Assembly (NCBI GenBank): GCA_934725735.1
Contig: CAKVCP010000131.1
Coordinates: forward strand, 1-5,894
Origin: an uncultured Thermoguttaceae bacterium
GTDB taxonomy: Bacteria; Planctomycetota; Planctomycetia; Pirellulales; Thermoguttaceae
DNA length: 5,894 bases
Reading direction: 5' to 3'
Positions 1-5,140 of this stretch are shown here, piece after piece. The translations under genes were made by a program, and so were the position numbers. The number at the start of each line of letters is the position of its first letter. Positions within the stretch are counted from its first letter, which is position 1. The notes beneath the pieces are model-generated. The model saw only the letters and a program-made list of their open reading frames with translations. It ran no database searches and was not told the origin of the DNA.

Positions 1-546
1 CCTGAAATCAGAAGGCTTGCGCGTCGTTTCGCCGTTGACGGTCTCCTTTTGAAGATGAAAGAGGCGAAAGACGAAGACGCTAAGCTTCAGGTTGTTCAGA
101 CGCTTCGCGACTTCGTTGCAACGGACAATTTGTTTATCATGTCGGCTCCGAAGTTCTTCCAAAAAATTGAAGGCGCCGACCTTGCCCTCGTTCTTCCTCT
201 TTTCAACGAATACCTTACGTCTCTTCAAGGCTCTGAAAAGCTTGTCTCGAATTATATCGTCGCGAAGGGGGTTAAATGGCATTACGAAAATGATTTGACG
301 ATGGAACGACGGGATAACAAGAGGGAACGCGTGAAGAGATTACGTGACGAGTATGAGGCGCTCGGCTATCTTCTTCGGATCAAGGAGTCGCTCTATGAAG
401 GGGATACGCGAAAGGCCGAACTCCTCGCGAAACAATTTGAGGCCGTTTCCAGTCTAAGCGAAAGCTTCAAAAAGATGACGCCGCAAGTGAAAGAACTTAT
501 AGAGGGTCCCAAATCGGAAATGGGACCTGCGGAGCCTGCGATCTGA
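1..546 (+). CDS. C-terminal part of an unrecognised helical protein (5' end outside window)
   Basis: The frame is open from base 1 to the TGA at 544-546, giving 181 residues. A TTG at 49 and an ATG at 55 could serve as starts, but the frame continues upstream without a stop and no convincing ribosome binding site precedes them, so I read this as the 3' end of a longer gene. I do not recognise the family. The protein is rich in Lys, Glu, Arg and Leu and looks almost wholly alpha-helical. A highly charged stretch (DNKRERVKRLRDEYEAL) in the middle could form a coiled coil. There is no membrane segment, signal peptide or cysteine motif in the visible part, so a cytoplasmic protein is likely. It ends in a Pro/Ala-rich tail (GPAEPAI) and is followed 38 bases later by a strong terminator, so it closes its transcription unit. 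Coding is supported by length, sensible codon use and the terminator. The function is unknown. Confidence 0.8.
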   Translation, partial: PEIRRLARRFAVDGLLLKMKEAKDEDAKLQVVQTLRDFVATDNLFIMSAPKFFQKIEGADLALVLPLFNEYLTSLQGSEKLVSNYIVAKGVKWHYENDLTMERRDNKRERVKRLRDEYEALGYLLRIKESLYEGDTRKAELLAKQFEAVSSLSESFKKMTPQVKELIEGPKSEMGPAEPAI

Positions 547-584
547 TTCGACAGCAATTCCTTTAGCTTTCCGTAATAACCTCG

Positions 585-616
585 GCGTCTACTCCCCTTC
601 GAGTAGGCGCTTTTTT
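585..616 (+). terminator. Rho-independent terminator of the first gene
   Basis: Bases 585-594 (GCGTCTACTC) pair with 601-610 (GAGTAGGCGC) over ten positions, nine Watson-Crick and one G-T wobble. They enclose a six-base loop, and six T follow immediately at 611-616. Stem, loop and T tract are all textbook, and the site lies 38 bases after the stop of the upstream gene. It separates that gene from the membrane-protein pair downstream. Confidence 0.9.
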
Positions 617-692
617 GATATATGAGGTCATTTTTTTGAGATTTTGATTCCAAGGAGAGGGTTTTAAAAAAAATAAATGATTCAGGTTGTAA

Positions 693-720
693 TTGAATTG
701 CGAAAATGAACAAATATAAT
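693..720 (+). promoter_or_regulatory. Candidate sigma70-like promoter for the tandem membrane-protein genes
   Basis: TTGAAT at 693-698 (four of six match TTGACA) is followed after 16 bases by a perfect TATAAT at 715-720, in an AT-rich setting. Directly downstream, at 721-728, is the perfect palindrome TGACGTCA, which would overlap the transcription start and could be an operator. The next gene starts at 966, so the leader would be about 240 bases. The motif match is visible. Use as a promoter and the palindrome's role are inference. Confidence 0.45.
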
Positions 721-955
721 TGACGTCAGATAAAACGTGATTGAAAGCGGACTTCGACACAAAAGAAATGTGAAGAAGGAGAAATTTTTCGAGTTGAAGC
801 GCATCTGAGCGATATTTATACTCCTAGCTCTCCAGTACTCCAAGGGGATAAAGAGGACATAATTGCCTCGCTGACGCCTTCCCAGGAAGATGAATGACCA
901 ACGCCCACGATGAACTTTTAGGGGGCTTTTGAGGTTTAACAAAATTGACGTCTGA

Positions 956-960
956 AAGGA
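956..960 (+). promoter_or_regulatory. Ribosome binding site that sets the start at 966
   Basis: AAGGA at 956-960 sits five bases before the ATG at 966. It favours this start over the in-frame TTG at 945 and over the TTG at 1016 in the other frame. The ATG start is also the one at which the protein lines up with its downstream paralogue. Confidence 0.65.
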
Positions 961-965
961 TAAGT

Positions 966-2299
966 ATGAAGGGGCTATTTGCAGAAAGAGCGTATAATTC
1001 CGTCTTGAAACGCTTTTGGGGCTTGGTTGGATTTCTTTCACTTCTGGTCGTGGTCGATTTTTTTTCATTTTCCCTTATTGGGTCTTTTATGGGCAATGCG
1101 CCAACATTCCAGAGCCATTCCCTCCCCATGGAGAGGAGGTTAGCCTAACGGCTCGCGACAAAGAGTCTTCACTCATATACGTTGAATCAATTGCGTTCGT
1201 GAATGTACGTCGAATTCCTGAATTACGGAAGTGGCGTGAACGATACGATATGGCGGCGTTTGTTCGCAACGCGCATCGTTACCCTGTTCCGTTCCCATGG
1301 GGAATGAGATTGTGCTATGTCAAAAGGGACGGTTCTATTCATTATTTGAGCGATTGGGAGAGTCGTCGTTTAGCGCACGAGTACAGCAAGATCGATTCTC
1401 GGTTTAAGTTTAACTTAATGCGAGCGTGTCTTCCCGACGTCTTGTTTTACGTTCTTCTGGTTTCGTTAGCGTTTTTTTCGGTTCGTCGCGGCAGACGTAT
1501 TCGTCGACTCGAAGGACTAACGCGCGACCGATTGTCGAAACTTGCGACGTTATGCATGAAGGAAAAAGAGGAGAGTGGAAGATTCCCGCTTTCTTTGGAC
1601 GAATTGAAGGGAGTGGAGAAATGGGAGCTCAACGACGCGGTCACCGGACGTCCATTCCTTTGTTTGACGTCTATAAACGATCGTTTTTTAGTCGCGTCCC
1701 CGCGAGCATGGTTTAGCGGTTGCTTCCCATTCAGTTTTCAGAAACGTTATTTCGTAGGTTGCGCCGACGGATCGGTTCGAACCCTTACCGGTTCCATTTG
1801 CGCGAAGGTTTCGGAGAAAGTTTTTGGCCGACTTGTTCATATGGCTAAAGAAACCGACGCTGAATCGAATCCTTCGTGCGATCTTACAAAGAGAGCCGAC
1901 GAGCTTTCGACGTCTTTCGACGGAATGACGACGATATGCCGGAGAAGTCTTGTTTTATTTATCGCGTTTTCTCAGGCTCTTTTCTGGGTCTTTGTCCAAC
2001 TGGACTGGTTATCCTTAGGTTTGTACACTTCCAAGATAAGAATTACGTTCGATTCTTTTCGATTACTCTATTGTGTCTTCCCCATATGCTTTTTTGAACT
2101 TCCTATATGCGCGCTATGGTATATTTCGCTTTGGAAGACAATGGATCTTTGGCGCGTCGAAGACCCGTATCTTTCTTCCTCGACGCGTTTGGCGATAACC
2201 GCGCTCGTTCTTTTGAGCGTAGCGTCGCTGCTTGTTATCCCTTGCAGCGCCTCGTCTGTGACGTCGCCGTGGAAGGCCTTTTCATGGAGGGTTGCGTAG
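966..2299 (+). CDS. Multi-pass membrane protein, copy 1 of a tandem pair; frame-broken at a T8 tract
   Basis: I do not recognise this family. The gene begins at ATG 966 in one frame (MKGLFAERAYNSVLKRFW, then a membrane helix). It continues in the -1 frame to the TAG at 2297-2299. The first frame stops at 1146-1148, and the second is open from 998. The start aligns without gaps with the N-terminus of the gene at 2467 (ERAYNSVLKRFWGLVGFLS against ARAVVVFIRRYFLLILATA), so both pieces belong to one gene. The break best fits the T8 run at 1058-1065, because only the second frame after it gives a W...C match to the paralogue. With one T added the protein would be 444 residues. Expected layout: one N-terminal helix; an outer domain with KWRERYDM (1229-1252) and SDWESRR; a second helix (about 1429-1485) followed by a basic stretch; a soluble domain with 'GRFPLSLDEL' and 'CADGSVRTLTG' (about 1764-1796), which recalls pseudopilin-type domains; then three C-terminal helices (about 1945-2025, 2065-2135, 2188-2247). 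It could be a true pseudogene, a phase-variable gene or a base-call error. Confidence 0.7.
1058..1065 (+). repeat. T8 homopolymer at the frame break of copy 1
   Basis: Eight consecutive T lie in the first membrane helix of the gene starting at 966. Upstream coding is in the frame of 966. Downstream homology to the paralogue is in the -1 frame. One extra T would join them (or two fewer). It is the longest homopolymer inside that gene; the next is T7 near 1472-1478, which does not break the frame. Confidence 0.75.
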
Positions 2300-2466
2300 G
2301 AGGGGGGGAGAGAATTTGACAAAGTTTTATCGTTCTGCTCATCCATCGGAAAAGTCTTTCGTTAAAACAAGTATTACGGATTTGTTATTTCCCGAGAGGG
2401 GGATGCAATTTCGTCGTTATGTAGACTTCGCATGAAGCGACGCTTTGTAGAATAAGGTTGATTCTT
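2300..2466. other. Spacer between the tandem paralogues
   Basis: These 167 bases hold no gene. A perfect TTGACA lies at 2316-2321, but I find no acceptable -10 element 16-18 bases after it. TAGAAT at 2448-2453 would place a start point downstream of the ribosome binding site of the next gene. No terminator with a T tract is visible, so co-transcription of the two paralogues is possible. AAGG at 2454-2457 is nine bases before the ATG at 2467. Confidence 0.5.
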
Positions 2467-3762
2467 ATGGCAATGACGAAGTTTAAGGCAAGAGCGGTCG
2501 TCGTCTTTATCAGACGCTACTTCCTTTTGATTCTTGCGACGGCGCTGTTGGCGCCGCTGGGACCATGGATTCTTCTTTCATGCGTTACGGGGGAAGACGT
2601 TCATATATGGAGACCTAGTAAGAAAGAAGCGGAGGAGCTTTTGACAATTGCGTCGAAATATGATCCCAACGGGGAGACGTCCCCTTTTAAAAACGGGTAC
2701 TGCATTACGAAAGGGGCGGATTTTCAGAAGTGGAGAGAGCGATACGACATGCAGGTTGTTTCGACGTCGATCAAGCGCTTTCCGCTTCCTTTTCCCCTTG
2801 GAATGGGCGTTCGCTATGTGACGAGCGACGGTCGGGTGAAGACCTTGTGCGATTGGGAGACGCGTCAGATCGCGCAGAAGATATCGGATAAGGGGGGCGC
2901 GTATCGCAAGTTCAATATCTATCGATCGTTTATTCCGGACGTGATCGGTTACGTCGCCCTTTTTACGATATCCTGCCTGACATATCGGCGAAGGAGGCGC
3001 GTTGCGAAATGCGAGGCTCTGACGCGCGAACGGATGGAGCGCCTTGCGCGGCTCTGCGCGGAATTTAAGGAGCGTCATGGTCGTTTTCCAGAATCGTTGG
3101 AGGAAGCGGGCGCTATCGACGCTTCGGAGACGACGGACGCGATCTTCCAAATGCCCTTCCTCTATGGAGTCGTGAACGACGAGGAGTTTTTTATCGCGCC
3201 GAGTCGGTTATGGAGAGCGGGGGCGTTTCCCTTTCACTATGCGAAACGTCTCTTCATCGCGTTGAAGGATTGTCAAGTTCATGATTATACGGGAAGCGTT
3301 TTGCCCGACGCCCTTCGAAAACAAGTCGGTTCGATCCTGAAGAAAAAGCCGTCGTCAAAACTCCTTAAACCGGGGAGTTTGGCAGAGATGTTGGAGTCGC
3401 GCTCGGTGCTTTGCCGAGAATGGCGCGGGAATTTTCTGATCTGGACGCCTATCCTCCAGAAGGGACTCGTTTCCATTTTATGGCTTTACGGACTCCACTT
3501 TCGTATATTCCCTCTTTCCAACCTTATTTCCGCTCTTCTTCCATTCGTCGCCGTTTTCCAATATGCCGTTTTCCTACTCTGGATCGTTGCGATTTGGAGT
3601 ACGACGTCCCTATGGTTTTTTAGAGAGAATGGGATTTCCCGAAAAGGACGTTTTGTTCTAAGCGTATTAGACTGCTTTAGTATTCTCGTTGTGATCGCGG
3701 CGACTTATCCATGGTCTTATTTATCGCCTGATAGGATGATTTATCTTCCGATATATTGGTAG
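2467..3762 (+). CDS. Multi-pass membrane protein, intact copy 2 of a tandem pair
   Basis: This intact gene encodes 431 residues of a family I do not recognise. I chose ATG 2467 because AAGG lies nine bases upstream. TTG 2458 and ATG 2473 are alternatives. Visible layout: basic N-terminus, helix 1 (about residues 18-40); an extracytoplasmic-looking domain with KWRERYDM (88-95), PLPFPLGM and CDWETRQ (128-134); helix 2 (about 155-173) followed by RRRRR; a soluble domain (about 180-310) with 'HGRFPESLEEA' (204-214); and three C-terminal helices (about 323-345, 353-377, 396-418). The positive cluster after helix 2 suggests that the central domain is cytoplasmic and the 41-154 domain outside. The 'GRFP.SL.E' segment after a helix and basic turn is reminiscent of type II secretion pseudopilins, but helix order and length do not match a pilin. 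Copy 1, 167 bases upstream, is a diverged homologue. In this copy the 'ADGS' motif of copy 1 is replaced by KDCQVHDYTGS. Function unknown; a membrane sensor or transport accessory is only a guess. Confidence 0.85.
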   Translation: MAMTKFKARAVVVFIRRYFLLILATALLAPLGPWILLSCVTGEDVHIWRPSKKEAEELLTIASKYDPNGETSPFKNGYCITKGADFQKWRERYDMQVVSTSIKRFPLPFPLGMGVRYVTSDGRVKTLCDWETRQIAQKISDKGGAYRKFNIYRSFIPDVIGYVALFTISCLTYRRRRRVAKCEALTRERMERLARLCAEFKERHGRFPESLEEAGAIDASETTDAIFQMPFLYGVVNDEEFFIAPSRLWRAGAFPFHYAKRLFIALKDCQVHDYTGSVLPDALRKQVGSILKKKPSSKLLKPGSLAEMLESRSVLCREWRGNFLIWTPILQKGLVSILWLYGLHFRIFPLSNLISALLPFVAVFQYAVFLLWIVAIWSTTSLWFFRENGISRKGRFVLSVLDCFSILVVIAATYPWSYLSPDRMIYLPIYW

Positions 3763-3787
3763 CGAACGATTCAGATATGCGCTGTTT

Positions 3788-3931
3788 ATGAAGTCTTCGC
3801 TTTATAAAATTTTAGCGACAGAAAAGACGGAACGTGTTTGTGAAACGCCTCTTGTGAAAGATTCCGGCGGTTCCGCTCGCGATAATCGTCGGCTGCCTGC
3901 CCCTTGCGCGACTATAAAACGGGGAGTCTAG
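3788..3931 (+). CDS. Doubtful small ORF, 47 residues
   Basis: An ATG at 3788 opens a frame of 47 codons that ends with TAG at 3929-3931 (MKSSLYKILATEKTERVCET at its start). It lies alone between two genes in the same direction. No ribosome binding site precedes the ATG, no membrane segment or known motif is visible, and an open frame of this length can arise by chance. I record it because the gap has nothing else that could be coding. Confidence 0.15.
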   Translation: MKSSLYKILATEKTERVCETPLVKDSGGSARDNRRLPAPCATIKRGV

Positions 3932-3991
3932 AGACGAGATCGTCTAGGGCGTTGCAAAGGATCGCTTTTTTGTCGGTCTTTTGGGCGCCTC

Positions 3992-4020
3992 TTGTCTTTA
4001 AGAACCCGGTATTGTAGAAT
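3992..4020 (+). promoter_or_regulatory. Candidate promoter of the DUF6935-like gene
   Basis: TTGTCT at 3992-3997 (four of six match TTGACA) is followed after exactly 17 bases by TAGAAT at 4015-4020 (five of six match TATAAT). Transcription would begin near 4027. That leaves a short leader holding the purine-rich ribosome binding site AAGGGGG at 4029-4035, four bases before ATG 4040. Spacing to the gene is good, but a leader of about 13 bases is short. Confidence 0.45.
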
Positions 4021-4039
4021 CTGACAAAAAGGGGGATAG

Positions 4040-4720
4040 ATGGCGCTCTTTGACGAACTGAAAAATAAGTTAATGCAAGCGACGCGTCGGGCGGCGACTC
4101 AAGCGGTTCATGAATTGGAGGGAAAGGCCCTCGATAAGGCGAGGACTTTCATGGAGAGCAAGGGGCTTCCCGTTGGAGGAAGCTCTTCTTCAATCGCCCC
4201 GACGGGAGGAGCGCCGACCGCGACGTATATGGCGACGCTCGAACGACTTCCGCGTAATCTTGAGGAAGTGAAAGAGCTCCCCGAGGCGTCTCTTACGGAA
4301 CCCCTGTATGCCGCGGTATTGACCGTCGCCGCGCTGTGTCTCTATCCCTCCGACAAGAACGCGGCGCTGGAGATCCTGGATTTTCTCAATGGTCCAAAAG
4401 AGATCAACGGACAAAACGTTTCGTTTTTGGACGATCGTTTTCGAGGAAAAGATTATGTTCCGCGATCCTATTGGCAGGGCGCGACGCCGGAGAACAATTA
4501 TCAGCCGGACGTTCCGTACACCGCCGTCTTTACGGAAAACGCGCATAGTCGCGACGCCTATAACGAGGGCTATTTGAAGCTCTTTGTGAGATCGGGGGGC
4601 GCCGACTCCCCGCGTCCTATGACGCTACGCCTCAAGCCTTCGACTCGACAATGGTTTCTCTGGGAACAGTATCTCCTTGTCGACGTACGTCCGCCAAAGG
4701 AAAACGATCCGTGGGCGTAA
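4040..4720 (+). CDS. Conserved uncharacterised protein, DUF6935-like
   Basis: The gene encodes 226 residues, and AAGGGGG four bases before ATG 4040 supports the start. Residues 1-42 form a charged amphipathic helical region (MALFDELKNKLMQATRRAAT onward). Residues 43-60 are a Gly/Ser/Pro/Thr linker. Residues 61-226 are one compact domain. It carries the runs I associate with a widespread bacterial family that I recall as DUF6935 (name from memory): LYAAVLTVAALCLYPSD (89-105), DRFRGKDYVPRSYW (132-145), GATPENNYQP (147-156), RSGGADSPRP (184-193) and STRQWFLWEQYLL (201-213), ending NDPWA. There is no signal peptide or membrane helix, so it is probably cytoplasmic. The length is what I expect for an intact member. 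The biochemical role is not known to me. The gene appears to be a single transcription unit, with a promoter directly upstream and a terminator about 100 bases after the stop. Confidence 0.88.
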   Translation: MALFDELKNKLMQATRRAATQAVHELEGKALDKARTFMESKGLPVGGSSSSIAPTGGAPTATYMATLERLPRNLEEVKELPEASLTEPLYAAVLTVAALCLYPSDKNAALEILDFLNGPKEINGQNVSFLDDRFRGKDYVPRSYWQGATPENNYQPDVPYTAVFTENAHSRDAYNEGYLKLFVRSGGADSPRPMTLRLKPSTRQWFLWEQYLLVDVRPPKENDPWA

Positions 4721-4817
4721 TTGGTTTGACGGGTAAAATTCCCGGAACTTCCTTAGTCTCTCGGCGTTAAAAGTCGTCTTTGTCGACGCTTTGTCCAATC
4801 TTTCTAACCCTTGACTT

Positions 4818-4863
4818 CGCCGCGTCGCCTTTCAATAAGCGCGATGCGGCGGGCCTTTTCTTT
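4818..4863 (+). terminator. Rho-independent terminator after the DUF6935-like gene
   Basis: Bases 4818-4828 (CGCCGCGTCGC) pair with 4841-4851 (GCGATGCGGCG) over eleven positions, with one wobble, around a 12-base loop. After GGCC comes the T-rich run TTTTCTTT at 4856-4863. The stem is strong and very G+C rich. The T run is interrupted by one C and starts four bases after the stem, so it is slightly less than ideal. Confidence 0.7.
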
Positions 4864-5065
4864 CGCGCGCTTTGCGGCGTTCGTCTTTCGGAACGTGGAG
4901 CTTGCCGGATCGACGGCGGGGAAACGGATTGAAGTCTAAGATTCGTTTATCTTACCTGACGGCGTGGGAAACCTGTGCGACTCTTTTGGAGAATTCGTGG
5001 AAGAATTGAATCTTGTTCTAGTCATCGTTAAGAATAGCGAGGTTTAAGAGAATACAGAGGAAGCC

Positions 5066-5104
5066 CTGGAAAGAGCGTATTGAATTTATTATAATATTTA
5101 TAAT
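5066..5104 (+). promoter_or_regulatory. AT-rich promoter region with two TATAAT boxes
   Basis: Perfect TATAAT hexamers occur at 5090-5095 and 5099-5104. The first has a weak -35 candidate CTGGAA at 5066-5071 with 18-base spacing. The second has no good partner at standard distance. The region lies 36 to 50 bases before the start at 5141, so its position fits a promoter. In AT-rich DNA such boxes can be accidental. Confidence 0.35.
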
Positions 5105-5129
5105 CTGTCAATGTTATCAATATCTTCAT

Positions 5130-5135
5130 AGGAGG
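5130..5135 (+). promoter_or_regulatory. Perfect Shine-Dalgarno site for the FrhB-like gene
   Basis: AGGAGG at 5130-5135 lies five bases before ATG 5141. This perfect site fixes the start, and so shows that the absent ferredoxin domain is not simply upstream in the same frame under a misplaced start. Confidence 0.85.
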
Positions 5136-5140
5136 TTGCG

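Larger units (their letters stand above)
547..965. other. Intergenic region with terminator and candidate promoter
   Basis: This gap of 419 bases has no convincing gene. It contains the terminator at 585-616, an AT-rich stretch with T7 (631-637) and A8 (666-673), and a sigma70-like promoter at 693-720. Between about 727 and 950 there would be a long leader. A frame open from 745 to the TGA at 892-894 lacks an ATG and can begin only at rare start codons, so I do not call it. I see no tRNA and no riboswitch motif that I can name. Confidence 0.6.
3763..4039. other. Intergenic region before the DUF6935-like gene
   Basis: These 277 bases contain a doubtful small ORF at 3788-3931, a short inverted repeat (AGACGA-GA-TCGTCT, 3932-3945), a T6 run at 3965-3970 without a good stem in front, and the promoter at 3992-4020. 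No clear terminator follows the gene ending at 3762. Confidence 0.5.
4721..5140. other. Intergenic region with terminator and promoter
   Basis: These 420 bases have no supportable gene. They hold the terminator at 4818-4863 and an AT-rich promoter-like area at 5066-5104, then the ribosome binding site at 5130-5135. A frame with GTG at 4964 and stop at 5045-5047 gives only 27 residues and has no ribosome binding site. Base composition changes across this gap, from G+C rich before to A+T rich after. I see no tRNA or recombinase attachment site. Confidence 0.6.

Noticed and set aside
745..894. Open frame without ATG in the leader region (ends ...TPSQEDE)
   Set aside because: It has only rare possible start codons and about 49 codons, which is within chance for this length. 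No homology is recognisable.
1127..1148. Purine-rich GAGAGGAGG near 1131-1139 as an internal ribosome binding site for a separate downstream gene
   Set aside because: No suitable start codon follows at the right distance in the downstream frame, and homology to the paralogue spans this point, which supports one interrupted gene.
2316..2344. Perfect TTGACA after the first membrane-protein copy as a promoter for the second
   Set aside because: No acceptable -10 element lies 16-18 bases downstream.
2578..3150. Minus-strand open frame of 190 codons inside the second membrane-protein copy
   Set aside because: The opposite strand encodes a protein conserved with its tandem paralogue. The Arg-rich product is typical of a shadow frame in this DNA.
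3932..3970. Inverted repeat AGACGA-GA-TCGTCT and a following T6 as a terminator for the gene ending at 3762
   Set aside because: The T run is not next to the repeat, the two-base loop cannot form, and the alternative stem before the T6 has only about three pairs.
2445..4020. TTGTAGAAT repeated at 2445-2453 and 4012-4020 before two genes, as a shared promoter element
   Set aside because: A nine-base match is expected by chance in a window of this size. At 2448 it would place the start point after the ribosome binding site, and it has no -35 partner.
4190..4546. Minus-strand open frame of 118 codons inside the DUF6935-like gene
   Set aside because: It is antisense to a clearly conserved gene, the product is a biased Arg-rich sequence, and it has no ribosome binding site. 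It is a shadow frame.
4964..5047. Short GTG-started frame of 27 residues
   Set aside because: It has no ribosome binding site and is too short to distinguish from chance.
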